A stretch of DNA of 64,000 nucleotides. Origin: an uncultured Eubacteriales bacterium. Its GTDB lineage: Bacteria; Bacillota; Clostridia; Oscillospirales; Oscillospiraceae. A program made the position numbers and the translations under genes. Below the pieces are notes generated by a model. The model saw nothing but the letters and a program-made list of their open reading frames with translations, was not told the DNA's origin and ran no database searches. This document shows, piece after piece, positions 15,761 through 24,024 of this stretch; the stretch's first letter is position 1, and each line of letters opens with the position of its first letter. The stretch is from positions 1 through 64,000 of the forward strand of contig CAJKDY010000014.1 of assembly GCA_905198835.1 (NCBI GenBank), written 5' to 3'.

Positions 15761-16180
15761 TTAGTCCCCCTTTGAGGACTGTCCACAAGCCCCCTGATTG
15801 CAAGGCTTTTCAGCCTCTAAATGTCCACGCCTGCGGCGTTCCCGTTCGCTGGCAGCTTTCTTTCTCCGGCGCACATTGGCGGCGCACTCGTCACAGTATT
15901 TGCCCCGATTGGAGCGCGGCACGAACATCGCCCCGCACTCGGCACAGGGCCGCGCCTGTCCTCGGTGGAGCAAGGCGGCACACAACCCCTTGTCTGTTGG
16001 CAGGACGGCGGCGCGGAACCATTTACAGACCAGGGAATAGGTGATACTCTGGACGCAGACACAAGGCTCCCAGCCGTCATCAAGAGCAAGACAGTTGCCG
16101 CCGTCATAATTGCAGCAGTCATGCACCAGCCGCCGGACGGCTCGGTACTGCTGGTAGGTCAGTCGGGGAATGCCGTTCAC
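15761..16180 (-). CDS. Cysteine-rich VLP domain protein (nested element copy)
   Basis: 139 residues. CCNYDGGNCLALDDGWEPCVC, CKWFRAAVLPTDKGLCAAL (the VLP stretch) and a zinc-knuckle CAECGAMF...YCDECAANVRRRKK define the family. A basic tail follows. It overlaps the relaxase stop by 4 bp, so it is co-translated with the mobilization genes. Nucleic-acid binding is likely; the role in mobilization is unproven. It is homologous to the ICE protein at 5113-5475 but clearly diverged, so it was not copied recently. Confidence 0.85.
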   Translation of the reverse strand: MNGIPRLTYQQYRAVRRLVHDCCNYDGGNCLALDDGWEPCVCVQSITYSLVCKWFRAAVLPTDKGLCAALLHRGQARPCAECGAMFVPRSNRGKYCDECAANVRRRKKAASERERRRRGHLEAEKPCNQGACGQSSKGD

Positions 16181-17643
16181 CGCTCCACCTCCCGGCGTTT
16201 CTGCTGGGTCTGCTCCTGCTGGTGTATGGCAGCATCGGCGTTCCGCTTCACCTGTTGAAGCCGCCGCAAATCGTCTTGGATAGGCTTGTACTGCTCATAC
16301 TCGGCTGTGTACTCCTGGTGAAGCCTCGCCTGTTCCTGTTCCCACGCATGAACGGGGATTTTACCAGCAGGGGAACGGTGCTTGTCCAGCTTCCGGCGGG
16401 CCATGTGGAACGTCCTCAACTCGTTCTCATGCTCCCTCTCGAATTTTTCCCGCTTGCCCTTCCACTTGATACCCTGCAACTCGTCATAGACGGGCTTGGT
16501 GTCTCGGTAGAGGTCAACAAGGCGAAGCAGTTCCTTCAATTCGTTCAGACGGTCACGCTTCGCTTTCATGGATGTGTTGATGGCCTCCGTTCGTTCACTC
16601 TGGGCGGCGATATGGGTCTCTAAATCTTCCAGCGTAGCGATGCCCCTCTCGGTCAGAAAATTGATGGCCTCGGCAAAACCTTTAAGATTTCCAATCCTGG
16701 CGTTGCGGCTCCATGCTCCGGCGTTCCGGCCCTCATAGTAGTCGGTCAGCAGGGCGGCAAGGGTCGGGGCCTGGGGCTTGCTCAATTCTTCTTTTATGGC
16801 CTTAATCCAATCCGTCAGGCCGGCGATTTTCTTCCGAATATCCCGCAGAATGTTGTTGGCCTTTTTTATCCAGCGGTTCAGATCGCCCTTGTCGGTGGGG
16901 ATGCCCTTGGCCTCCATCTGGCGGACGGCCACGCCCTCATGGACGGTGGGCAGCAGGTCAAGGCCCTGACGCTCATAGGAGCGGTGGTCGATGCGGCAGG
17001 TCAGCCCCTTTTCCTCAAACTTGGCGTTCACCATAGCGGCCCACGCCTCCCGCCAATGTTCCAGTGTTTCCGGGCTTCCCCAGTCGGTAGTGGGAACAGC
17101 GTCAAAGAGGGGCTTGCCGTCCTCTCCCATAATGCGGTTCCCGTCCTCGTCCAGACGGTAGCGGCGGCGCTGCTTGCACCCCCATTTGCCGTCTGGCTCA
17201 ATGGGCCGGATGGGGCAGAGAACATGAAAGTGCGGGTTAGGAATACCGCCGTCCTCCTTGTCCGGCTGGTGGATGGCAAAGTCGGCAATCATGCCCCGGC
17301 CCACAAGCTGCTCCGAAACAAATTGCCTTGCAAGAGCGATGTTTTCCTCCAATGAAAACTCGTTCTGCAAGGCAATGTCAAAGCTATATGCAAGCTGGGC
17401 TTTCTTGCCGCGCTCGGCCTTCTCCACGGCGTTCCAGAGGGTGGCGCGGTCTTGGTACTGGTTGGGGGCCTGGGGCGGCAGGAGAATGTCTGTGCAGACC
17501 ACGCCGCCCTTGTGGGTGTAGTCGCTGACCTCGCCATAGTATTCGCTATACAATTTCTCCCCGGCTCGGTAGGCGGCGGACGTGACAACAGACTGTCCCG
17601 CGCTCCGTTTGACCTGGGTAACGTGGAGATGGAACAGGGCCAA
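16177..17643 (-). CDS. mobA: MobA/MobL family relaxase
   Basis: 488 residues. The N-terminal relaxase domain opens MALFHLHVTQVKRSAGQSVV with SAAYRAGEKL (motif I region), and the metal-binding triad is in NPHFHVLCPIRP near residues 130-145. Residues 240-480 are helical (NNILRDIRKKIAGLTDWIKA and later). It nicks oriT covalently so that the element can be mobilized by another element's type IV channel. It starts 1 bp after the DUF3847 stop. Without a channel of its own the element would depend on a helper such as the very ICE it interrupts. Confidence 0.93.
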   Translation of the reverse strand: MALFHLHVTQVKRSAGQSVVTSAAYRAGEKLYSEYYGEVSDYTHKGGVVCTDILLPPQAPNQYQDRATLWNAVEKAERGKKAQLAYSFDIALQNEFSLEENIALARQFVSEQLVGRGMIADFAIHQPDKEDGGIPNPHFHVLCPIRPIEPDGKWGCKQRRRYRLDEDGNRIMGEDGKPLFDAVPTTDWGSPETLEHWREAWAAMVNAKFEEKGLTCRIDHRSYERQGLDLLPTVHEGVAVRQMEAKGIPTDKGDLNRWIKKANNILRDIRKKIAGLTDWIKAIKEELSKPQAPTLAALLTDYYEGRNAGAWSRNARIGNLKGFAEAINFLTERGIATLEDLETHIAAQSERTEAINTSMKAKRDRLNELKELLRLVDLYRDTKPVYDELQGIKWKGKREKFEREHENELRTFHMARRKLDKHRSPAGKIPVHAWEQEQARLHQEYTAEYEQYKPIQDDLRRLQQVKRNADAAIHQQEQTQQKRREVER

Positions 17644-17937
17644 TTATCCGCTTTCCTGCTGGTCAGTGGCTTGGCTCACCAGGGCGGCAACTTCCGGCAG
17701 GGAAAAGACCTTTTCCATCAAAAGAAAAAAGGCCCTTTCGCTCATGCCGCGCACCTCCGGGGCGATACTCTCCACCGCTCCGCCACGGGTGATAAGTCGG
17801 TGGTTTCGCTTCTTCCTTTCGCCTTGGGTGTAGTAGCGGATGCGGTTCTCATACCGCTGGCCTCTGTGCTGGTACTGCTCCAACTTAGCGGTGGCCTCAG
17901 CATACTCTTTCTCTAATTCTTCGCGTGACTTGTCCAT
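17644..17937 (-). CDS. DUF3847 domain protein
   Basis: 97 residues from the ATG at 17937, after AAGGAGGTCAAACACG; the open frame extends to 18204 through hairpin DNA but has no start signal there. It is a coiled coil (REELEKEYAEATAKLEQYQ) with a basic middle (ERKKRNHRLITRGGAVESI) and a conserved tail (LMEKVFSLPEVAALV). DUF3847 genes directly precede MobA/MobL genes in many clostridial elements and are likely relaxosome accessories. It lies immediately downstream of the hairpin cluster that could be oriT. Confidence 0.87.
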   Translation of the reverse strand: MDKSREELEKEYAEATAKLEQYQHRGQRYENRIRYYTQGERKKRNHRLITRGGAVESIAPEVRGMSERAFFLLMEKVFSLPEVAALVSQATDQQESG

Positions 17938-18024
17938 CGTGTTTGACCTCCTTCTTGGCAAAACAAAAGACCGTCTACCTGCTGTGTCGGGTAAACGGTC
18001 AAGGGTAACGGTATTCGGTTTTAG

Positions 18025-18208
18025 CCTCGCTGGAAAGGTGCAGACGCAGAGCGGATGTACCTTTCCAGCGAGGGCGCAGGGATAGCCGCAAAGCGGCGCA
18101 AGGGGCGCAGCCCCTTGTACGGAGCGGAGCGACGCAAACGGCCCGGACTTTCGGAAGTCCGGGCCGTAGCCTCGCAGAGCGCACGATACATGGTCGCAGA
18201 CCATGTAT
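18025..18208. repeat. Cluster of five inverted repeats, candidate oriT
   Basis: Between tet and DUF3847 there are five consecutive perfect hairpins: 18025-18039 with 18059-18073 (15-bp arms); 18085-18089 with 18093-18097; 18099-18106 with 18110-18117 (loop GCA); 18138-18150 with 18155-18167 (13-bp arms, loop TCGG); 18186-18195 with 18199-18208 (loop GCA). They fill the 300-bp gap with no gene. Position beside the mobilization genes suggests oriT, with one stem possibly also ending tet transcription. The nick site cannot be fixed by eye. Confidence 0.6.
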
Positions 18209-18237
18209 AGAAGTGCGCCCTTTGTTCCAAAGGGATT

Positions 18238-20175
18238 TTATAAGTCCATCATTGATGGGAGAATTTTGTTGAACATATGGCGCACCTTATCAATCCGGGT
18301 GTTTGGGCGGCGTGGCTGAAAAACTGGTTCGCCGCTGGCGATTTGATACCCCTTCAATTCTGTTAAACAAACGCTTCTCCCGTTTGTATAAAAGGTGAGG
18401 TCATTGCGGTACTCTTGCACACAGCGGGCAGGGATTTCGCCAGTAAAAATCACCTCGCTGTTTTTAACCTGGGTCGTTTCAATACTCGCGCAATATTTTG
18501 GTGCGTCATGATAAGCTCTGGAGAGATATTCCTGCGGCGCATAGAGTGTAAAAGAAAGATATGGTTCCAATAGCTGCGTCCCCGCCTTTTTCAACACCTG
18601 CTCCAATACAATAGGTGCCAATGACCGAAAGTCTGCGGGAGTGCTGACCGGACTATAATAAAGCCCATACTCAAAACAGATTTTACAGTCCGTTACCTTC
18701 CATCCATACACGCCTTGTTCCAGACCGTAGCGGATACCATCCAATACAGCGTTTTGAAAACTCTGATTCAAGTATCCAACGGAAACTTTGCTCTCATACT
18801 GCACTCCGGTGCCAAGGGGGAGAGGGGTGACGGACAGCCCGATGGACGCCCAGAATGGATTGGGCGGCACTTCGATATGAATGGTGTGACTTACCGCTTT
18901 CAATGGCCTCTCCATATAGATGACGGTAGGTTCTTTTGCAGTTGTGTTGAGCTGATATTTTTCCACCAGAAGATCAGAGATAATTTCCAATTGTACCCGG
19001 CCCAAAAAGGAGAGAATGATCTCATGGGTCACAGCGTCTACTTCATAGCGCAGAAGCGGGTCGGTATCCGCAATTTCTGTCAAGGCGTTTAACAAGCGTT
19101 CCCTCTGTTCTGGTTTCTCTGGTGCAATTGTTGTCCGCAGCAAAGGGAGAGGATTGTCGCTCCACGTTTCACGGGGCAGCAGCAGTTTGTTTCCCAGCAC
19201 ATCATTCAGCCGCAAACTGTCGCAGGGTACAATGACGATCTCGCCCGCATGGGCAATCTCTGTTCGGACAATCTCACCCTTTGAGGGGATACGCATTTCC
19301 GTAATTTTCAGTTTTTCTTTCCCTGCCAAGGCTACGGAATCCCGCAAATGAAGCGTACCGCTATACAACCGCAGATAGGCAAGGCGTTGGCTCTGGTTTG
19401 CGTACTCAACTTTGAACACAGTTCCGCACAATTCAGAGCTGTTCTGCCCGGTGGGTGATTGGAATGTATCTGTGACCGCTTCAATGAGTTGTCGGATTCC
19501 CAAGTTTACCTTGGCACTGCCATGATAGACCGGAAACAGAGAGACGCTTTGGATTCTCCTGTTTTCCTCCCGCAGAAGTTCTTCTTTGTCCATTGGTTCT
19601 CCGGCAATATATTTCTCCAACAATTCATCACAGTCCGCAATCACGGTATCCCAATTCTCCAGCCCCATGTTTTCCATGATGGATATATCCGGGGAAAGCT
19701 GCACGTTCTGCTTAATAATCATATTTGCGGAGAGCTTATCTCGGATAGACTGATACACACCTGGCAGGTCAATCCCGTCCTGGTCGATTTTGTTAATAAA
19801 GATAACAGTTGGGATTTTCATTACTTGCAGAGCATGAAACAGAATACGGGTCTGCGCCTGAACGCCGTCTTTTGCAGAAACAACCAAAATCGCTCCGTCA
19901 AGAATGGCAAGGGAGCGATAGACCTCCGCTAAGAAATCCATATGCCCAGGAGTATCCACAATGTTGACCTTACAATCGTGCCACTGAAAGGAAGTGACCG
20001 CCGTTTGAATGGTGATTCCACGCTGCCGCTCTAAAAACATGGTGTCCGTTCTCGTTGTTCCCTGATCCACACTGCCGGGCGCCTCGATTGCTCCGCTGGT
20101 ATATAACAGGCTCTCCGTCAAGGTCGTCTTACCTGCGTCTACATGAGCAAGAATGCCAATATTGATGATTTTCAT
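18238..20175 (-). CDS. tet: Tetracycline-resistance ribosomal protection protein
   Basis: 645 residues from the ATG at 20175, after TGGAGGACAATC. It is a GTPase of the Tet(O)/Tet(W)/Tet(32) group, a relative of EF-G that removes tetracycline from the ribosome. The N-terminal G domain has AHVDAGKTT (P-loop), VDTPGHMDF and NKID; the C-terminal part has PPNPFWASIGLSVTPLPLG and EYGLYYSPVSTPADFRSLAP. By eye it is closest to Tet(W) but differs at many positions and shares stretches with Tet(O) and Tet(32), so it may be a divergent or mosaic class. The frame is intact. Confidence 0.95.
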   Translation of the reverse strand: MKIINIGILAHVDAGKTTLTESLLYTSGAIEAPGSVDQGTTRTDTMFLERQRGITIQTAVTSFQWHDCKVNIVDTPGHMDFLAEVYRSLAILDGAILVVSAKDGVQAQTRILFHALQVMKIPTVIFINKIDQDGIDLPGVYQSIRDKLSANMIIKQNVQLSPDISIMENMGLENWDTVIADCDELLEKYIAGEPMDKEELLREENRRIQSVSLFPVYHGSAKVNLGIRQLIEAVTDTFQSPTGQNSSELCGTVFKVEYANQSQRLAYLRLYSGTLHLRDSVALAGKEKLKITEMRIPSKGEIVRTEIAHAGEIVIVPCDSLRLNDVLGNKLLLPRETWSDNPLPLLRTTIAPEKPEQRERLLNALTEIADTDPLLRYEVDAVTHEIILSFLGRVQLEIISDLLVEKYQLNTTAKEPTVIYMERPLKAVSHTIHIEVPPNPFWASIGLSVTPLPLGTGVQYESKVSVGYLNQSFQNAVLDGIRYGLEQGVYGWKVTDCKICFEYGLYYSPVSTPADFRSLAPIVLEQVLKKAGTQLLEPYLSFTLYAPQEYLSRAYHDAPKYCASIETTQVKNSEVIFTGEIPARCVQEYRNDLTFYTNGRSVCLTELKGYQIASGEPVFQPRRPNTRIDKVRHMFNKILPSMMDL

Positions 20176-20214
20176 ATGATTGTCCTCCATACAAGGCCCA
20201 GAAGGGCGCAAAAA

Positions 20215-20246
20215 TCCCCAGCGACAAATACTTTTACCGCTGGGGA
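20215..20246 (-). promoter_or_regulatory. Leader hairpin just before tet, in a second leader ORF
   Basis: TCCCCAGCG at 20215-20223 pairs with 20238-20246. It falls in an in-frame reading stretch (MCVLPIIPSGKSICRWGF) that runs without a stop into tet, as in leader peptides of other ribosomal protection genes. Confidence 0.6.
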
Positions 20247-20322
20247 TGATAGGTAGGACACACATGAAAACTGCGGCCAAGGCTGGCCGTTGTCTATCAC
20301 GATATGAAATGAAAAGGCAAAA

Positions 20323-20408
20323 GTATTCTTAAATTGGGTACAAAAACCAAGCCCTCTCCTTGAGGACGTTTGTCTTTGTTCCCATTATCAAATTTTATTT
20401 AAGAATAC
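20323..20408 (-). promoter_or_regulatory. tet attenuator: long-range inverted repeat
   Basis: GTATTCTTAAAT at 20323-20334 is the exact inverse of 20397-20408 (12 bp). The distal arm lies within the MRQGILK leader ORF, so ribosome position on the leader could control folding, the expected layout for attenuation by tetracycline-stalled ribosomes. Confidence 0.65.
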
Positions 20409-20418
20409 CTTGCCGCAT
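20395..20418 (-). CDS. Leader peptide MRQGILK upstream of tet
   Basis: Seven codons plus TAA from the ATG at 20418, preceded by AAAGGAG with good spacing. It overlaps one arm of the 20323-20408 inverted repeat. A short leader peptide of this kind fits induction by ribosome stalling; I infer the role from layout only. Confidence 0.6.
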   Translation of the reverse strand: MRQGILK

Positions 20419-20448
20419 ATTGATAAACTCCTTTGCTTGGATTTTTAT

Positions 20449-20477
20449 AGTATAGCATATCAAATTCCCAAAAGCAA
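20449..20477 (-). promoter_or_regulatory. Candidate tet promoter
   Basis: Minus strand TTGCTT (20477-20472), 17-bp spacer, TATACT (20454-20449), about 30 bp before the leader peptide start. Confidence 0.6.
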
Positions 20478-20610
20478 CCCTGTTAAGATAAATTTTTTCT
20501 GTCACTGCACCTCCATATCTCTCTCGTGTATACGCCATACGCAACTCTTTTCAAAAAAGAAGTGGACGCGCTGGCAAAGCTGTGGTAGAATGAAACGAAA
20601 GAAGGTGAGG

Positions 20611-21555
20611 ATGGTGGAGCTCAAAACGACAATCGCCCAGGGACTGCACGTCACAGATGACAGCGCGGGTTATGATGCCGCCTGTAAGCGTGTCCTGTCT
20701 GAAAAGGCAATCCTGGCGCGGATTATGAAGTCCTGCCTGGAAGAATACAAGGATTGCGATGTCAATGATATTGCCGAGAAGTACATTGAGGGCCAACCCC
20801 AGGTGTCCGCCGTCCCGGTGCTGCCGGACGAGGGTGGCACAGTCATCAGCGGCATGGACACCGAGGACAAATCGGTGCGCGAGGGGACAGTCACCTATGA
20901 CATTCGCTTCCGCGCCATCGTTCCCGACTCCGAGGAACAAATTGCCCTCATCATCAACGTGGAGGCCCAGAACGATTTTTACCCCGGCTATCCGCTGATA
21001 AAGCGTGGCATATACTACTGTTGCCGCATGATTTCTTCCCAGTACGGCAGGGAGTTCACTGGCTCCCATTATGAGAAAATCAAGAAGGTCTACTCCATCT
21101 GGATTTGCATGAAACCGCCGCAGTATCGAGAGAACACCATTACCCGGTATCGGCTGGTGGAAGAATATCTGGTCGGCGAGGGCAAAGAACCCATCAGGAA
21201 TTATGATTTGCTGTCCATCATCATGCTGTGCCTTGGCGGGCCGGATGGGTCAAATTATGACGGCGTATTGCGGATGCTGGATGTGCTTCTCTCCAACGAA
21301 ACCAGCGAGGCGGAAAAGCGGAAAATTTTGCAGGACGATTACGACATTCAAATGACGCAGACAATGGAAAGGGAGGTGTCGGTCATGTGTAATTTGAGCA
21401 AGGGCGTTGAGGAAAAAGGCGTTGCTAAAGGTATCTTGTCCTCTATCAAAAACCTCATGGAAACGATGGGGCTGACCATTGAACAGGCTATGGCGGCGCT
21501 GAAAGTCCCGGAGGGCGAACGTCAGAAATATATGGATTTGCTGGAACGGCAGTAA
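20611..21555 (+). CDS. PD-(D/E)XK nuclease-family (Rpn-like) transposase protein
   Basis: 314 residues from the ATG at 20611, after GAAGGTGAGG; an ATG at 20590 is a second choice, and the frame open from 20410 is leader DNA. The nuclease core is visible: TYDIRFRAIVPDSEEQIALIINVEAQNDFYPGYPL contains the IVEAQ-type E-x-Q motif, followed by GIYYCCRMISSQ. The tail (GLTIEQAMAALKVPEGERQKY) is the usual C-terminus of the family. Rpn-like proteins promote recombination or degrade DNA, but many copies in gut Clostridia have no known role. It is the only plus-strand gene of the nested element, convergent with the recombinase. Confidence 0.82.
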   Translation: MVELKTTIAQGLHVTDDSAGYDAACKRVLSEKAILARIMKSCLEEYKDCDVNDIAEKYIEGQPQVSAVPVLPDEGGTVISGMDTEDKSVREGTVTYDIRFRAIVPDSEEQIALIINVEAQNDFYPGYPLIKRGIYYCCRMISSQYGREFTGSHYEKIKKVYSIWICMKPPQYRENTITRYRLVEEYLVGEGKEPIRNYDLLSIIMLCLGGPDGSNYDGVLRMLDVLLSNETSEAEKRKILQDDYDIQMTQTMEREVSVMCNLSKGVEEKGVAKGILSSIKNLMETMGLTIEQAMAALKVPEGERQKYMDLLERQ

Positions 21556-21560
21556 TGACA

Positions 21561-21595
21561 AAAACGCCACGGACTATCGTTGTCCCTGGCGTTTT
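21561..21595. terminator. Bidirectional terminator between Rpn-like gene and recombinase
   Basis: AAAACGCCA at 21561-21569 pairs with TGGCGTTTT at 21587-21595. It lies between convergent stop codons at 21555 and 21607. Confidence 0.7.
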
Positions 21596-21606
21596 CTGTA
21601 TCTACG

Positions 21607-23967
21607 TTAGCTGACTTGAGCAGCTTCGGCTTCTGCCTGTTTCTTCCTGTGGTAGTTCTCCCGCCTCGCGGCAAGCATACGTTCATACCGGGCCTGGGCT
21701 TCGGGATCTCCGGCGGCAGCGTCCGCATACATTTTCTGACGGGACTTCTTTACCGCTTCTGACTGTTGCGCTCTCTGCTGCGCCAACTCTGCCGCCGCTA
21801 CCGGGTCGGTTTCGGCGCGGGCTTTCAAATCCTGCAAAGCCGCCTTTTTCCGATTGCGATGGGCTTCCAGCCGTTCCGCTTCTTCTAGGGTGAGAGGCAA
21901 ACCTGCCTCGGCACATCTGGCAAGTTCTTTCAACGTCCGCTGTTGGGGCTTCGGGGGCTGTGCGGACTTCTGCCTGTCACGCCACGCTTTGTGCTGCTCG
22001 GCTTTCTTCTGGCGGTGCGCCGCAAGCCGCTCCGCTTCCTCCGGGGTGAGATCGGCTCCATCCAGCTTGGCGAGTTCCTTCAGTGAGCGTTTGCGAGGCT
22101 TCTCTGGCTGACTGGCCTTTTTCTTGTCGCGTTGCTTCTGCTGATAGGCCCGATTGCGCTCTAACCGCCGTTCTTCCTCCGCCTGTTCCTCCGGGGTCAA
22201 CAGGCCCGCCCGCTTCCTCGCGGTAAACTCCCGGCGCTCCTGCTTGTACCTCTCATACCGAACCTGGGCAAGCACCTGGGAGCGTTCCTCTTTCTCTGCC
22301 TGTTCCTCCTGCTGGCGGCGTTCTTCCTCCTGCTCCATCGGGGTCACAATGTCGGCGGGAACCTCAAACGCGCCAATGAAATTGAAATAGAAATCTAACC
22401 GCTGACGGCGCTGCTTTCCCCGTCCGTTGCCCTCATGGACAACGATTTTCTCGATAAACTCATTGAGAATGGGCGTAGTCAGTTCCGAAAAATCGGTGTA
22501 CCGCTTGGCAAGGTCGATAAACTCCGTCATTCTCACCCGGTCGGCGTTCCAGTTGTCCAGCAAGCCCTGCCACTCCGTCATGGAGGCTTCCAGCGCGGCC
22601 TGTTCCTCGTCATACTCGGCAAGGAGACGGCTGAAATGCTTATCCGGCAGCTTGCCCGTGGCGTTGGCCTCGTACAGCTTCTTCACCAGTCCGTCCAGTT
22701 CGGCGTGGCGCTTCTTCGCCTGGACAATCTGTTTCCGGCAATCCTTGACTGCTTCCTCCTGGCGCAGACTGGATGCCTTTCGAACCCGCTGAACAAACTC
22801 CTGCTCGTTGTTGCGGACATACCAGCTTATCCGCTGGATGGCGGAGAGGATCGCCGCTTCCAGCTTTTGCGTGGCAACATAGTGAATGGTGCAATCCTCC
22901 ATAGGTGCCCGGTATCTGGAACAGGTGAAAGCATCGTCAATGTACTTGCCTTGGACAAGACTGTTGTGGTGGGTCAGCTTTGCGCCGCAGTCGGCACAGT
23001 AGAGCAGTCCGGTTAAACGGTTAGGGGCATTACTCCGCTTGGGTGTCCGGCGCTTGGTTTCCCGCAAACGCTGAACATTGTGCCACGTTTCTTCGTCAAT
23101 GATGGCGGGGACGGCTCCCTCAAATACAAATTGTTCCTCTGGCATTGTCCTGCGGGTGCTTTTAGTCTTGTAGTTCTCACAGACAGTCTTGCCCAGCACC
23201 TTGCGCCCCAGGTACTCCGGCCTTTTAAGAATATAACCCAGGGTGGTGGCAGACCATGCGTAGGGGTCGCGGTAGCTGTTGGCTCGAACAGGACAGCCGA
23301 TACGCTTCCAGTGTTCGGAAGGGATGGGGATTTGCTCGGCCCGCAGCGTTCGGGCGATGCCGTTGACGCTCTGACCGTCCATGACCATCTGAAAGATGCG
23401 GCGCACAACGGCGGCAGCTTCCTCGTCGATCACCCACTCGCCCTTTTCTTCTTTTGAGGCGAGATAGCCATAGGGGACGGCCCCCGAACAGCGCAGGCCC
23501 TTTTCCATTCTGGACTTGAAAACGGTCTTGATTTTGCGGCTGGTGTCAGCAACGTACCACTCATTTATCACATCCCGGAAGATGGACATAATATCAAATC
23601 CATTGGCGGTGTCCAGGTTGTCATTGGCGGCGATAAAGCGGACGTTGTACTCGTCAAAGGTGCGTTTGAGCAAGCCGACCTCCACCACGTCACGGCCTAT
23701 TCTGCTCTGGTCTTTGACAATGACGGTAGCCACATTTCCGGCCCGTATCTCGTCCACCATAGCGTCCAGGCCGGGCCGCTTGAAGGTCGTTCCCCGCACC
23801 CCGTCATCGGTGAAGTGGCGGACATTAGTGAAGCCATTTTTTCGGGCGTAGTCCTCCAGGATGCGCTTTTGATTTTCTACGGACACGCTCTCGTCAGACC
23901 GCCCATCGTCGTGAGATAACCTTTCGTACAATGCTGTGATTTTACCCTTTTGCTCCTGCTTCCTCAT
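21607..23967 (-). CDS. tnpX: Large serine recombinase (TnpX-like) with extended tail
   Basis: 786 residues, start at 23967 after CAGGAGGTTACACAC. The resolvase domain (about 10-160) has nucleophile Ser18 in LYERLSHDD and the DQSRIGRD arginine motif. The recombinase domain follows (190-300), then a zinc ribbon (CADCGAKL...CSRYR) and DUF4368 (about 500-560). Residues 570-786 are an unusual charged tail in which blocks like RSLKELAKLDGADLTPEEAE / RLAAHRQKKAEQHKAW recur. It should excise and insert the element through the terminal repeats. Its N-terminus lies 57 bp inside the right end, the normal place. Confidence 0.92.
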   Translation of the reverse strand: MRKQEQKGKITALYERLSHDDGRSDESVSVENQKRILEDYARKNGFTNVRHFTDDGVRGTTFKRPGLDAMVDEIRAGNVATVIVKDQSRIGRDVVEVGLLKRTFDEYNVRFIAANDNLDTANGFDIMSIFRDVINEWYVADTSRKIKTVFKSRMEKGLRCSGAVPYGYLASKEEKGEWVIDEEAAAVVRRIFQMVMDGQSVNGIARTLRAEQIPIPSEHWKRIGCPVRANSYRDPYAWSATTLGYILKRPEYLGRKVLGKTVCENYKTKSTRRTMPEEQFVFEGAVPAIIDEETWHNVQRLRETKRRTPKRSNAPNRLTGLLYCADCGAKLTHHNSLVQGKYIDDAFTCSRYRAPMEDCTIHYVATQKLEAAILSAIQRISWYVRNNEQEFVQRVRKASSLRQEEAVKDCRKQIVQAKKRHAELDGLVKKLYEANATGKLPDKHFSRLLAEYDEEQAALEASMTEWQGLLDNWNADRVRMTEFIDLAKRYTDFSELTTPILNEFIEKIVVHEGNGRGKQRRQRLDFYFNFIGAFEVPADIVTPMEQEEERRQQEEQAEKEERSQVLAQVRYERYKQERREFTARKRAGLLTPEEQAEEERRLERNRAYQQKQRDKKKASQPEKPRKRSLKELAKLDGADLTPEEAERLAAHRQKKAEQHKAWRDRQKSAQPPKPQQRTLKELARCAEAGLPLTLEEAERLEAHRNRKKAALQDLKARAETDPVAAAELAQQRAQQSEAVKKSRQKMYADAAAGDPEAQARYERMLAARRENYHRKKQAEAEAAQVS

Positions 23968-24002
23968 GTGTGTAACCTCCTGTTTTGTATTTTCACGACC
24001 TT

Positions 24003-24014
24003 TCTATCCTTATT
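24003..24014 (-). repeat. Right terminal inverted repeat
   Basis: TCTATCCTTATT, exact inverse of 15380-15391, 10 bp inside the right junction. Confidence 0.88.
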
Positions 24015-24024
24015 ATAGTGACCC

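Larger units (their letters stand above)
15363..24024. mobile_element. Nested tet-carrying mobilizable element (Tn4451-like)
   Basis: About 8.66 kb inserted in virD4. The ends are defined by the virD4 reading frame: the left host sequence runs to the CC at 15361-15362 and the right host sequence resumes after the CC at 24023-24024. A 12-bp perfect inverted repeat lies just inside each end (15380-15391 and 24003-24014). Contents: tnpW, Cys-rich VLP, MobA/MobL relaxase, DUF3847, hairpin cluster, tet, Rpn-like gene and a 786-residue serine recombinase. A two-base core with no longer target duplication is what large serine recombinases leave. None of the ICE palindromes occurs inside it. Confidence 0.9.

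Noticed and set aside
18025..18204. N-terminal extension of the DUF3847 protein through the hairpin block
   Set aside because: No start signal in that part, while ATG 17937 has AAGGAGG; the translation is not protein-like.
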